Positions 27,001 to 33,405 of a stretch of DNA of 46,910 bases are shown here, in pieces. How positions within the stretch are numbered: the first letter of the stretch is position 1; every line of letters begins with the position of its first letter. Both the position numbers and the translations under genes were made by a program. The DNA is from Elysia marginata (Eukaryota > Mollusca > Gastropoda > Plakobranchidae): the NCBI GenBank assembly GCA_019649035.1, contig BMAT01007269.1, forward strand, positions 49,666-96,575, in the 5' to 3' direction. Below the pieces are notes generated by a model. It had not been told where the DNA came from, ran no database searches, and saw nothing but the letters and a program-made list of their open reading frames with translations.

Positions 27001-29604
27001 TTAGTTTTACTGACACTTTATGTTACATATGGCAACAAATTTATGAAAGCTATTGGTTTTTTGAATCGCAAAGCCATTTTATTCACAGATTGTTGAAATT
27101 CACAAACTAGAGCTTGAGAAGATTAAGTCTAGTTGCCTTTCATTTTTTTTTTGCTATTCTATTATTGCCTTGAACATTCAAATCTTGCATCTTTAGTTAT
27201 CAGTTAAAAACCACATTAGCTTGCTTGCCGCAAAAGGCTATGCAAGGTCCAATAATACTCAAGGCAGTGGAACTTTCATCTGGCTTTTCTTTACTTGTAT
27301 ATTAGATCTCTATGAACAAACAGGACCAGATGATTTTGAATGCTTCAGCTGACCTGTACATAATTTTACTTATATTCTTTGGATTCTCTACCAGTGTAAA
27401 AAAGCTGGCTTCCATGTGCTATGTATCTGACCTCTTCATTAAGTCTTTACACATACTAGATCATATATGTCCTTAATGATTCATATTCTTTTTTTTTTAT
27501 GTACAAAAATTAAAGAGGATCAAATTGAATGTTACTTTTCATTAATATTTCTCCAGTGCCAAAGTGTTCCAGGCTTCCAAGTGTAACATTTGCAGTCATG
27601 CTTTGGAACTACCCTCTGTCCATTTTCTTTGTGAACCCCATTCCTTTCATCAACAGTGAGTAACTTACTGAAAATTTCGATAGTCACCTTGCACTTATGT
27701 ATAGAAATTGATAAGTGTAAAATGTTACATATTTTCAAGTCATAAGTCTGGTTTTAGCACATGCTTGATTTCCTTAGTGTTGATTGTAATAATTTTTATT
27801 CTAAGTCTTTTGAATGAATAATTGTCTCTAGGTTAATATTCTTTTATCCATACTTGTCCCCAAAATGGTAATTTTTTTGCCTTAAATCACAACCAGACAC
27901 CTGTTCTTGGCTCTCTTGTTGACCTTATGGTTTCTTTGATAAATGTAATGAAATAAAAAGAAAACACATATCAATATAAAGTACTTTTATTTCTGGTCTA
28001 TTTTTTTGTTATTACAATGGGAGCATTTTTTGTTTCAGTAGGTAATAGGTTTCATGCAGGAAATATTTCATAACTCTTAGATCACCTCCTATTAAAACTA
28101 CAGAGCTTAGGATGCAGTTCAAAACCTAGAAAGATTGATTTTTAGGGTGAAAATGTAAGGGAGAGGAGGAATTGTAGAGTTATGTGCCTTAGCAAATTCC
28201 TTTTCTTCTTCAGCAGTTTCTGTCTTGTTTCTTATAAAATATTTGTTTTGAGAGGGATAAAAAAAAACATTGCCATAGTTTTCTTATGTTTGTTTTGTCT
28301 TTGCTTTCAGATGCTTTGAAAGCTACTCAGAGAATGACATGGAGTGCCCAGTTTGTGCTCCAGAAAACAGGTAATTCCAAAAAAATTATCTTTCCCCCAG
28401 CATCTGTGGATCTCCTTAAAAGCTTTAACAGACTATTTATCAAACTTATTTGCTTCTCAGTCCAAGACCCTCTAAGCAGAAATAAGAAAATAGTACCTAG
28501 AGATCTACATGGAATAAGTGAAATTTGTCTCACTTCTGAAAAAATGTTTTTGGAAGTAGATGAAACTCAATAATTTATTTAACTTTTTTCCACAGAAAAA
28601 TAATGGATATTATCCGTGCTCAAGAACAGTCTAGAGATTTTCATGAATTTTTCCACAATCAGGTAAGCAAGTGCTAAAATAAAAAATATTTCAATGTAAA
28701 GTAGGCCCATCGGTTTAATAGATTTTCTCGCTTAAAAAAGATGATTATTTTTTGTACTTTATAAAAAATTTATGCTCTGAAATTTTATTCACAGTTAAGT
28801 ATCATTTCATTTGAAGGAGTATTAGCTCAAATTACTCTTCACTAAATCATTTGTCAATAAGAATTTATTGAGTTAAGAGATATTTGGCAATCATATTACT
28901 TGTTAAATCCTAATTTTCTACTCTTTGTTTTTTAATCTTGTAGCTGGAAAGAGCTCCGGATGGCTTTTCTGTTGTAGCAGATTACTTTGGCAGAGGAGTT
29001 TTTAACAAGGTAATTTATTTCTTTGAGGAACATGTCTTGAGAAAAAATGTGCTACAAAGATGCCATTTTTCCATTGTTTTGCTTTTTTCCACGTTTTTTT
29101 CCCTTCTATTGAAATAATATATCTTAGATTTATGTGTATTTGTATGTATGCGTTCATGTCTCAACGATATTACAGCGATACCAACGATATCCTATTTAAT
29201 GTATGCAATAGGATGTAGTTATAGAATACATTGAAATGTACAAATGTTTAACTTTATTTTTAAGTATGTACATGTGCGGAAAAATGAAATGTTGTCATAA
29301 ACTTATATATGTAATGAAACGCTGTCCAAGACAAATTTCCCACTGGGACGAATAGAGATTCATCTTATCTTATCTTATGTAAGTTAGAATGTAAAGCATG
29401 GATTTTCAGTTATTGAAGATTAAAGTTTCCTAAATCTTTTTGGATCTGAATAAAAAAAAGCTTCAATATAACTGTGCTTCCTAAATGAGAATACGTTTGG
29501 TGATACACTCAGGGAAAAATTACTTCTTTTTTCTTGTTTTCCAGGTGACACTTATTACAGATCAAACAGGAAAAGGTGCAAGTAACGCTACGGGTTACAG
29601 GTGA
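3030..29604 (+). CDS. VPS11: VPS11, CORVET/HOPS core subunit (complete, 29 coding exons)
   Basis: VPS11 is a shared core subunit of the CORVET and HOPS tethering complexes, which act in early-to-late endosome, lysosome and autophagosome fusion. Joining the 29 exons listed separately gives 2751 coding bases and 916 residues, against about 940 in vertebrates. Every border is GT-AG and all phases agree. Residues 1 to about 340 match the propeller (start MAFLQWRRF; RVTHLTQLKQHN near residue 75). Residues about 345-640 form the clathrin-repeat solenoid (YGDHLYGKGDHDGA; FLDAQRIHNL). A charged coiled coil lies at 760-800. A RING-H2 finger spans 809-848, and the VPS11 C-terminal domain follows (DYFGRGVFNK). 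The start is the first in-frame ATG, in a good Kozak context (AAGATGG), and matches the conserved N-terminus. One extra residue in the RING is reported as a finding. Possible polyadenylation signals are at 30266 and 32541. Identification is secure. Confidence 0.97.
3225..3317. repeat. Interspersed repeat segment, copy 1 (intron 1)
   Basis: A GGGATAATCC-type segment of about 95 bases. It recurs in diverged form at 3958-4056 and shares the central TTTTTAACACCAG block. Its ends contain short GC-rich inverted stretches. The family is unknown. Confidence 0.6.
3468..3788. mobile_element. MITE-like element, copy 1 (intron 1)
   Basis: Bounded on the right by ATGGGTGTTAGAGTGCAA and on the left by a degenerate TTGCACTCTAGTCTAATACCC. 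It shares collinear internal blocks with the adjacent element at 3806-4150 (ACACCCAGGC, CTGAAAACNA, CTAGATTTCATGCCTTCATT). It has no coding capacity. Confidence 0.6.
3771..3823. repeat. Perfect 18-bp inverted repeat between two MITE-like copies
   Basis: The left arm 3771-3788 and right arm 3806-3823 are perfect reverse complements with a 17-base loop. This is the tail-end terminal repeat of one element facing the head-end repeat of the next. The left-arm sequence occurs again at 4133-4150. Confidence 0.9.
3806..4150. mobile_element. MITE-like element, copy 2 (intron 1)
   Basis: Perfect 18-bp terminal inverted repeats: TTGCACTCTAACACCCAT at 3806-3823 and its reverse complement at 4133-4150. 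The interior includes a second copy of the GGGATAATCC segment (3958-4056), which is absent at the matching place in copy 1, so it looks like a nested insertion. No transposase is present and no target-site duplication is clear. Confidence 0.65.
4478..4552 (+). CDS. VPS11: VPS11 exon 2 (residues 6-30)
   Basis: TTGCAG acceptor and GTAGAA donor, 25 codons. It begins WRRFNFFDKEAV, matching the conserved VPS11 N-terminus. Phase 0 at both ends. Confidence 0.95.
5429..5602 (+). CDS. VPS11: VPS11 exon 3 (residues 31-88), propeller
   Basis: CCCAG acceptor and GTAATA donor, 58 codons. It contains the conserved VPS11 stretch YEIRVTHLTQLKQHN in the first propeller blades. Phase 0 at both ends. Confidence 0.97.
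5657..6051. mobile_element. MITE-like palindromic element (intron 3)
   Basis: The terminal inverted repeats are about 18 bp: TGTCGTTTGTGATGGTGG at 5657-5674 and CCCCCATCACAACCGACA at 6034-6051, differing at 2 positions. A further copy of the terminal motif (5832-5845) lies inside and forms a perfect 14-bp hairpin with 5863-5876. No protein of recognisable family is encoded, and no target-site duplication was identified. Confidence 0.5.
5837..5876. repeat. Perfect 14-bp hairpin
   Basis: The arms 5837-5850 (GTTGTGATGCAGGA) and 5863-5876 are exact reverse complements with a 12-base A/T-rich loop. It lies inside the MITE-like element of intron 3. Confidence 0.9.
7008..7692 (-). mobile_element. 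5'-truncated LINE, 3' end with TAAGA tail (intron 3)
   Basis: Read on the minus strand, 7692 to 7357 encodes the C-terminal part of a non-LTR reverse transcriptase protein (RLYFLRKLRSFKVNPEILL, then FYTATIESIITYGINCWG), ending at a stop. A downstream stretch in a shifted frame (about 7370-7240, with KTERYRRSFIPSA) is the usual end of such proteins, so the copy carries a frameshift. The 3' end is a TAAGA-type repeat (7008-7025). The clade resembles Rex1/Babar-type LINEs by tail and C-terminus, which is inference. The last 200 bases recur inverted at 29181-29379. Confidence 0.8.
7357..7692 (-). pseudogene. LINE ORF2 C-terminal fragment
   Basis: This is the C-terminal connection region of a non-LTR retrotransposon reverse transcriptase. 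The open frame ends in ELTHPLI; intact relatives continue into a short basic segment that is seen here only in another frame. There is no catalytic domain, so it is non-functional. Confidence 0.75.
7937..7987 (+). CDS. VPS11: VPS11 exon 4 (residues 89-105), propeller
   Basis: ACACAG acceptor and GTAATG donor, 17 codons (EDEQGINPLIKVWNLDK). This is the conserved propeller strand with the VWNL motif. Phase 0 at both ends. Confidence 0.96.
8366..8431 (+). CDS. VPS11: VPS11 exon 5 (residues 106-127), propeller
   Basis: TTACAG acceptor and GTAAGT donor, 22 codons with the motif SPTCTRLTRAIPG, as in animal VPS11. Phase 0 at both ends. Confidence 0.95.
9295..9392 (+). CDS. VPS11: VPS11 exon 6 (residues 128-160), propeller
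   Basis: CAACAG acceptor and GTAGTG donor. Encodes VSAFAVHDNLNFMAVGF and FKGDVTRE, both typical of VPS11. Ends in phase 2, with Arg160 split across the junction. Confidence 0.96.
10111..10252 (+). CDS. VPS11: VPS11 exon 7 (residues 160-207), propeller
   Basis: TATTCAG acceptor and GTTTGT donor. It completes Arg160 and continues HSKSRNVFEG and KRVTGLIFKTTGK. Ends in phase 0. Confidence 0.96.
10538..10627 (+). CDS. VPS11: VPS11 exon 8 (residues 208-237), propeller
   Basis: TTCTAG acceptor and GTATGT donor, 30 codons (begins MKLDDTGANPGC). Phase 0 at both ends. Confidence 0.94.
10628..12274 (+). other. VPS11 intron 8
   Basis: A 1.6-kb AT-rich intron. It holds a minus-strand LINE fragment (about 11024-11400) and a short stretch at about 11618-11650 (AGGGATGCCAAATTTC) resembling the end of the hAT-like element in intron 15. 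The rest shows nothing recognisable. Confidence 0.7.
11024..11400 (-). pseudogene. LINE reverse transcriptase fragment (CR1/L2-like)
   Basis: On the minus strand, 11239-11024 encodes FLRNIGKIWELIDHRTTQLL followed by HSFITNMLDYCHSLYAEIP, the well-known region after the palm domain of CR1/L2-type reverse transcriptases. Upstream, about 11400-11240, another frame carries VRNLGFHFDAHF, equivalent to the preceding block. The frame change, internal stops and missing catalytic core show a dead fragment. It lies in VPS11 intron 8, antisense to the gene. Confidence 0.8.
12275..12411 (+). CDS. VPS11: VPS11 exon 9 (residues 238-283), propeller
   Basis: TTCCAG acceptor and GTGAGT donor. Encodes YQPDGRGPCLAFEG and HWFRGYLIVVGKDNK, highly conserved in VPS11. 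Ends in phase 2. Confidence 0.97.
12594..13544. mobile_element. Non-autonomous pogo/Tigger-like DNA transposon, copy A (intron 9)
   Basis: Flanked by TA at 12592-12593 and 13545-13546. The ends are CAGTCGGA and TCCGACTG, extending into degenerate repeats rich in CGGGAAAT/ATTTCCCG. TA duplication plus a CAGT start is the pattern of Tc1/mariner pogo-Tigger elements. No transposase is visible. An internal CT-rich stretch (13290-13410) adjoins an assembly gap. Copy B lies inverted at 30553-31367. The short open frame 12863-13069 is partly shared with copy B. Confidence 0.75.
13214..13285. other. Assembly gap
   Basis: 72 unknown bases inside the CT-rich part of copy A of the pogo-like element. 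Confidence 0.99.
14128..14269 (+). CDS. VPS11: VPS11 exon 10 (residues 283-330), propeller
   Basis: TCCCAG acceptor and GTAAGA donor. Encodes VTVYDIQNKFIAYS and the last propeller strands. Phase 2 in, phase 0 out. Confidence 0.96.
14998..15077 (+). CDS. VPS11: VPS11 exon 11 (residues 331-357)
   Basis: TTTCAG acceptor and GTGAAT donor. Encodes LQEKDTQSKLEMLFKKNNYA, the linker from propeller to solenoid. Ends in phase 2. Confidence 0.97.
15528..15681 (+). CDS. VPS11: VPS11 exon 12 (residues 357-408), solenoid
   Basis: TTGCAG acceptor after a long T tract, GTTTGA donor. Encodes YGDHLYGKGDHDGAIDQYI and IGKLEASYVIRK, the first clathrin-repeat helices. Ends in phase 0. Confidence 0.97.
15875..16021 (+). 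CDS. VPS11: VPS11 exon 13 (residues 409-457), solenoid
   Basis: GCTCAG acceptor and GTAACT donor, 49 codons: FLDAQRIHNLTKYLQALH and HTTLLLNCYTKLKD. This is the most conserved VPS11 block. Phase 0 at both ends. Confidence 0.98.
16322..16513 (+). CDS. VPS11: VPS11 exon 14 (residues 458-521), solenoid
   Basis: AAACAG acceptor and GTAAGT donor, 64 codons: VDFDVETAINVCRQSGY and YLKIQLEDIKDYQKAL. Phase 0 at both ends. Confidence 0.98.
16786..16891 (+). CDS. VPS11: VPS11 exon 15 (residues 522-557), solenoid
   Basis: TCTCAG acceptor and GTAAGT donor. Encodes AESNLKQYGKILM and LLKRLCTDYRPID. Ends in phase 1 and is followed by the largest intron. Confidence 0.97.
17215..17560. repeat. Degenerate T-rich array with TTTTCCGG units
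   Basis: Repeated variants of TTTGAAGTTTTCCGGTTTT at irregular spacing of about 30-50 bases. Probably the subterminal repeat region of the surrounding element. Confidence 0.6.
18739..18755. repeat. Poly-G-rich tract
   Basis: A run of Gs with one interrupting A, preceded by GTGTGTGTG. A matching C-rich run with few interruptions lies at about 19796-19812. Confidence 0.85.
20736..20765 (+). CDS. VPS11: VPS11 exon 16, 30-base microexon (residues 557-567)
   Basis: CTTTCAG acceptor and GTGAGT donor. Encodes KPLIDQVSLD with split codons at both ends (phase 1 in and out). It sits at the point where other VPS11 proteins have a variable loop. Phase agreement with exons 15 and 17 and good splice sites support it. 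Skipping it would keep the frame. Confidence 0.88.
20766..22212 (+). other. VPS11 intron 16
   Basis: 1.4 kb of AT-rich sequence in which I recognise no gene, transposon or structured repeat. Confidence 0.6.
22213..22313 (+). CDS. VPS11: VPS11 exon 17 (residues 567-600)
   Basis: TTTCAG acceptor and GTAAAA donor. Encodes AEEFIHIFVNNAGKLTEFLEH, matching the EEFIPIFANN region of VPS11. Ends in phase 0. Confidence 0.97.
22316..22330. repeat. Target-site duplication, left copy
   Basis: AAAACTTGTTAATAA, identical to 22828-22842. It lies three bases into intron 17, so the LINE inserted almost on the splice donor. Confidence 0.9.
22331..22827 (-). mobile_element. 5'-truncated LINE in VPS11 intron 17
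   Basis: On the minus strand the element encodes the C-terminus of a non-LTR endonuclease/reverse-transcriptase protein: SNVKSVLLYGCETW, then LRRILKIRW, RRQWGWIGHTFRKP and GKRKRGRPRST. A TAG follows where relatives have Trp, and the same frame then continues (DELKTWGTTWHELQKTAQN) to a final stop. It ends in an AAGT tail (TTAC repeats on the + strand at 22331-22345). It is flanked by a 15-base target-site duplication. The 5' junction forms a 28-bp hairpin. The clade looks RTE-like, which is inference. Confidence 0.9.
22788..22852. repeat. Perfect 28-bp inverted repeat at the LINE 5' junction
   Basis: Arms 22788-22815 and 22825-22852 are exact reverse complements with a 9-base loop (CTGCGCATC). 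The right arm contains the right target-site duplication plus 10 flanking intron bases; the left arm is an inverted copy of it inside the insertion. Confidence 0.93.
22828..22842. repeat. Target-site duplication, right copy
   Basis: AAAACTTGTTAATAA, identical to 22316-22330. Confidence 0.9.
23331..23414 (+). CDS. VPS11: VPS11 exon 18 (residues 601-628), solenoid
   Basis: TATATAG acceptor and GTAAGT donor, 28 codons: VQPASSNLVYNTLLELYL. Phase 0 at both ends. Confidence 0.97.
23733..23783 (+). CDS. VPS11: VPS11 exon 19 (residues 629-645)
   Basis: TCCCAG acceptor and GTGAGT donor, 17 codons (ARVERERKTLELLKNPD). Corresponds to the EKLHAEAISLLKSG helix region of vertebrate VPS11. Phase 0 at both ends. 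Confidence 0.93.
24208..24296 (+). CDS. VPS11: VPS11 exon 20 (residues 646-675), solenoid
   Basis: GGGCAG acceptor and GTAAGA donor. Encodes DQALILCQMNNFKAGILYLY. Ends in phase 2. Confidence 0.97.
24655..24729 (+). CDS. VPS11: VPS11 exon 21 (residues 675-700), solenoid
   Basis: CCCAAG acceptor and GTAGGT donor. Encodes YQQILRYHMEHNEYVHVIESC. Phase 2 in and out. Confidence 0.96.
24986..25077 (+). CDS. VPS11: VPS11 exon 22 (residues 700-731), solenoid
   Basis: ATCCAG acceptor and GTATCC donor. Encodes QQDPQLWVQALSYFACKEENC. Ends in phase 1. Reading on into the intron meets a stop five codons later, so retention would truncate the protein. Confidence 0.95.
25078..25902 (+). other. VPS11 intron 22
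   Basis: An 825-base AT-rich intron. A hydrophobic minus-strand open frame (25602-25958) overlaps exon 23 in antisense and looks fortuitous. No other feature is seen. Confidence 0.6.
25903..25988 (+). CDS. VPS11: VPS11 exon 23 (residues 731-759)
   Basis: The acceptor is AACAAAG, preceded by a poor pyrimidine tract and an A10 run; the donor is GTGAGT. Encodes HIDKKNLLPPLMVIQILAHN, strongly conserved. The split His731 codon confirms the acceptor. Ends in phase 0. Confidence 0.95.
26707..26828 (+). CDS. VPS11: VPS11 exon 24 (residues 760-800), coiled coil
   Basis: TTTCAG acceptor and GTAATT donor. Begins DYIVRRLQMENDQIAEDERL, a charged helix that leads into the RING finger. Ends in phase 2. 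Confidence 0.96.
27557..27655 (+). CDS. VPS11: VPS11 exon 25 (residues 800-833), RING-H2 first half
   Basis: CTCCAG acceptor and GTGAGT donor. Carries zinc ligands C809, C812, C825, H828 and H831. The spacing C825-E-P-H828 has one residue more than the usual C-x-H of VPS11. Ends in phase 2. Confidence 0.95.
28311..28370 (+). CDS. VPS11: VPS11 exon 26 (residues 833-853), RING-H2 second half
   Basis: TTTCAG acceptor and GTAATT donor. Encodes CFESYSENDMECPVCAPEN with ligands C834, C845 and C848. Phase 2 in and out. Confidence 0.97.
28596..28662 (+). CDS. VPS11: VPS11 exon 27 (residues 853-875)
   Basis: CCACAG acceptor and GTAAGC donor. Encodes KIMDIIRAQEQSRDFHEFF, the helix following the RING. 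Ends in phase 0. Confidence 0.97.
28944..29009 (+). CDS. VPS11: VPS11 exon 28 (residues 876-897), VPS11 C-terminal domain
   Basis: TTGTAG acceptor and GTAATT donor, 22 codons: GFSVVADYFGRGVFNK, the hallmark of the VPS11 C-terminal domain. Phase 0 at both ends. Confidence 0.97.
29181..29379 (+). mobile_element. LINE 3' end only (intron 28)
   Basis: A near-identical reverse-complement copy of 7008-7207, ending in the same TTATC-type tail. Only about 200 bases of the 3' end are present, typical of severe 5' truncation. It is in sense with VPS11, whereas the other copy is antisense. Confidence 0.88.
29545..29604 (+). CDS. VPS11: VPS11 exon 29 (residues 898-916 and stop)
   Basis: TTCCAG acceptor; begins VTLITDQTGKGA and ends at TGA 29602-29604. 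Shorter than the vertebrate C-terminus, with no recognised tail motif. Confidence 0.93.
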   Translation: MTLITDQTGKGASNATGYR

Positions 29605-30265
29605 TAAGCTCATGGGGCTTACAAGAAAAGAGATTTCATTTGCGTTAAATTATTATTTATTGAGTCTGCTGTATGTGATATGTGTCTTGTGATGGCAATT
29701 GTTTGCTTACAAAGAGTTTTACTGCCTAGACTTGAATCTGTGTAGCAAAAAAGTGTCAGTTTTAAATTGGATGAAAGTTGTCAGACGGGTTTTTGGAAAT
29801 GCTTGTATAAAAATCATGTTGATAAGCAAAGGACGTGAAACATAGCACCAAGATGAGCAAAATGAATTAAATGCAAAATCTTTGATTACATAAATTTTTC
29901 TAGCCTTATTCATATAAGATCTTTTTTTTTGGCCCATTTCTTTTTTTTAAACTTCAAAATTCTTTTATAAATAGTGAAATGGCTGTGGTTGTGTCTCTGA
30001 ATTTTTAGAAGAATGACTGTTTTTTTTCTTTCTATTTATGTGTTTTCCCCAAAGACCAAGTAGGCTGAACTGTCTTGTAGCATTACCTTTCAGTCAACCT
30101 TAATCAAAATGATTCAAACCCAAACTACCATACGTCATAGTAGAACATTAACAGTTTTTTTTCCATATAAATCAGAGCCAATGTAATAGATCGATGATAA
30201 TGTCTTAGATAGATCTGGCTCAAGGACTAGTCTCTTTTCCCTCCAAAGGAATTTTACATGATGAG

Positions 30266-30271
30266 AATAAA
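30266..30271 (+). promoter_or_regulatory. Candidate VPS11 polyadenylation signal (proximal)
   Basis: AATAAA about 660 bases after the VPS11 stop codon. A second AATAAA at 32541-32546, followed by a T-rich tract, is an alternative, but it lies beyond a transposon. Confidence 0.35.
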
Positions 30272-30552
30272 ATTAAAAATCAGGAAGAGAAGTTCATTTC
30301 TAGTACAACTTTTGCCGTTTTACAAGCTTTTTGGCATACTTTTACATGTATACTTTTACATGCACTGTGTTTAGACTTCAGCTTCTTGAAAGCATACACA
30401 TGTCTCTCTTACTGTAAGTTGTCTTCACCCACCAATCATTATGAGATTTTGAACTCTGTTACTTGACTCTGTTTTGAATCTCCTAATAGCAGGAACTAAG
30501 CATGTCAGCATGTAGAGAGCAAAACTATTTGATGTGTAGAGACTAGCTAGTA

Positions 30553-31367
30553 CAGTCGGACCCGCTTAATCGGGAAATTTCGGGAGAAGGCTTTTTTTCC
30601 CGATTATCCGGGTTTTCCCGATTTTCTGTGTCTTTGCATTTTTTACTAAAAATTGGACCTCTCATGGAAATAAATGNNNNNNNNNNNNNNNNNNNNNNNN
30701 NNNNNNNNNNNNNNNNNNNNNNNNNNNNNNNNNNNNNNNNNNNNNNNNNNNNNNNNNNNNNNNNNNNNNNNNNNNNNNNNNNNNNNNNNNNNNNNNNNNN
30801 NNNNNNNNNNNNNNNNNNNNNNNNNNNNNNNNNNNNNNNNNNNNNNNNNNNNNNNNNNNNNNNNNNNNNNNNNNNNNNNNNNNNNNNNNNNNNNNNNNNN
30901 NNNNNNNNNNNNNNNNNNNNNNNNNNNNNTGACTCTGGTTGTGACAAAACACACTTTGTTTGCACCATGTCTGGCGGTGTCTACCATCTGCCAGATTACC
31001 CATTAGATCAAACACAGCTTGACCAATGTCTACCTGGAATGAACTGACCCGTGAGGCCGTCGCCGAGCAGTTAGACTTCTCGACGCCCCTCCCAAGCATC
31101 TCGCTAAACGTCGCCTAAGCACAGAGTAAACATTTATCGATTACCTGTGTGCTAATTCATTCATAACGCCTGAGTGATGCGCTTTCCCTATATCTAGACC
31201 GCAAATAACATGCCGTTAACACTTGATATTGACAGACATTTACGGATTTTTTTCCCGATTAGGCGGGTAAAATTTCCCGATTTCACGATGACTTTAGATA
31301 GAAAAAATTCCGTTCCCTGTGATTTTTCCCGATTTCACAGAAATTCCCGATTTCGCGGGTCCGACTG
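30553..31367. mobile_element. Non-autonomous pogo/Tigger-like DNA transposon, copy B
   Basis: Flanked by TA on both sides (30551-30552 and 31368-31369). The terminal repeats start CAGTCGGACCCGCTTAAT and end CGGGTCCGACTG. It is the reverse complement of copy A (12594-13544) and shares its internal sequence, including the short open frame MLGRGVEKSNC (minus strand from 31099). Contains a 253-base gap. Confidence 0.78.
30677..30929. other. Assembly gap
   Basis: 253 unknown bases inside copy B of the pogo-like element. Apparent open frames crossing it are artefacts. Confidence 0.99.
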
Positions 31368-31369
31368 TA

Positions 31370-33017
31370 ATTCTTTTTTTTCCAAATCATAAAATTACAG
31401 CAATCATATCAAATCTTTCTCTACCTTATCAATCAAACCTCCTATTGTACAGGCAAAACAGTGAAGATGATCCCTCAAACTCAGTCGTTTACAATGCGAT
31501 ATTTCAATAGCCCCTGCTGTCGTTAAAACAAATGTTTTTTCTCTCTAGCATCACTGATGTTTCGAACTTCATTCACATAGTAAAGTGCCAGTACAAAAGA
31601 GACCATTAGTTATTTTATTCCCTCAGTTTCAATTCATCAATTTTATGTCTATTTGATCTTTCATGAACAAAATCCATTATTTAGGTTTTCATATTTATGG
31701 CCGTGTACAATGAAACATTTACAATCAGTTGTAAGTCTGATATTGAAAGGGATGAAGGATTTATCCAAAGATAAAACTACTATTTAGAGTTCAGCCTTAA
31801 GGTTGAACTCAGATAAACATATTGTTTTTAAGTTGATCTTGGACAGCTTTGCTATGCTATTGACTTTATCTCTCTGGTGCTCATTAAAAAACGTGATAAA
31901 GCCAAGCATGTCTTAGAAAAATAAGTAAAAATATATTTTGTTCTAACAATGAAAGATAATCAACACACAGATACATAATTAAATTATTCAAAGTTGTGTT
32001 TACTGCATCTGATCAAATTAAAAGAAGAAATTTTTGCAAAATACTTGAAATAGGAAATTACCTCAATCCAATTGAGTTGGAATTCTCAGTATGGCCAATT
32101 AAGCATGTCAATATTGAATTCGTTCACCTCACTTAACTGTGAAGATCTGTTGATCACTTATATTTTCATAACAACAACAACAAAAAAAGGCTTTTGAATG
32201 ATTAGTGAGCGAAGAAGAACAACAACATGGATCAATTTTGTGAACTTTTCACATTATGTTCTTATTTATATATTCCTTTTGGTTTGTTGTTAGACATATA
32301 TAATTTTAGTTATGTAAAAAAATCATTTTTTTTCTTACCCTATTGAACTTTTAAAATGATTTTTTTAATAATCTTGATGTCAATAGGTATGAAACATATT
32401 ACATGTACTTATGTAAATGCTGTGTACCTAAAGCCCTAGTTTATGCATTATTGGGGTGTTATTATTTGTACAGTTTGTTTAAAGGATAATTATTTGTCTT
32501 TCAACATGACTCACTATGTAACTCTTGTCTCTTAAACACCAATAAAGTTGCCATTGTATTTTTCTTTCTTTATTACGTGTTGTATACAAAAGGAATGTTT
32601 TCTTGAACATATCTCACATCCAGGTTGAATGAGTTGGATGTCACAATTTTCAATTTCAAAAAACGTTGCTGTTTTGAAAAACACATTTTTTCAAGCTTCC
32701 AAGTATAAAAAATTTCAAATTTCATTAAATTATCAATACTTTGATATGGAAAGTTATTAAAACTTTTATTGATTTAAAACAGACTAAAAGATGAAAAAAA
32801 TTAGGCCTTTAAATGGCACTTTCTCTAAAGAAAAAAAAAGAAAAGAATTTTCAACTTCCAATTCATTGGCCCTGGACATGAGACATATGCTTTCAGTGTA
32901 AAGACAGTCTTCCAACCGTCTTTAAGTAGGATGTCTCAAATTTTATTTTTACTAAAAGTAAATGTACATTAAAAATAGCAGAAGGTTTATTCATTGTTTT
33001 TTTTGTGTGAAAGTAGA
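31370..33017. other. Intergenic AT-rich region, nothing recognised
   Basis: No coding exon or repeat family was recognised. The only notable element is AATAAA at 32541-32546, followed by a T-rich stretch, a possible distal 3' end for VPS11. Confidence 0.55.
32541..32546 (+). promoter_or_regulatory. Candidate distal polyadenylation signal
   Basis: AATAAA followed by a T-rich downstream tract. It would give a 3' UTR of about 2.9 kb containing a transposon. Confidence 0.25.
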
Positions 33018-33195
33018 GTGCAGTCTGCTCAAATTAAAATTCTTATGAAGGGCCAATTCAGTTCAAAATATCGTAACTTCAAGTTAAGGATAGTTGAGAA
33101 AGAAAAAAATTCTAGCTGAGTTTCTGAAACAGACAAGAGTTATCCATATATTCAGGTTATCACAGAGTTTGACTTGATTTCAGTGGACTCCACTG
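33018..33195. mobile_element. Degenerate MITE-like remnant 1
   Basis: The left end GTGCAGTCTGCTCAAATT and the reverse complement of the right end (CAGTGGAGTCCACTGAAAT) are imperfect inverted repeats. The same end motif recurs in the element at 33406-33567. Confidence 0.4.
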
Positions 33196-33405
33196 AATTT
33201 TAAAACCTAAAGAAATTAATTGCTGTTTTTGAAAACTGAAAACTTCGGACAAACTGCAATGTTAAGCATACAAGGCAGGTAAATATTTTATTGTTTGACC
33301 ACTGACACCTTTGACGTCATTCAAATGGACTGATTGAAAGTGATATTATAAGCAATGTCCACAGATTTTGATGGAGATCAATAAAAACAAGTTCAATCAA
33401 TATTT

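Noticed and set aside
30543..31099. Long open frames across the gap
   Set aside because: They are open only because the 253 unknown bases hide stops.
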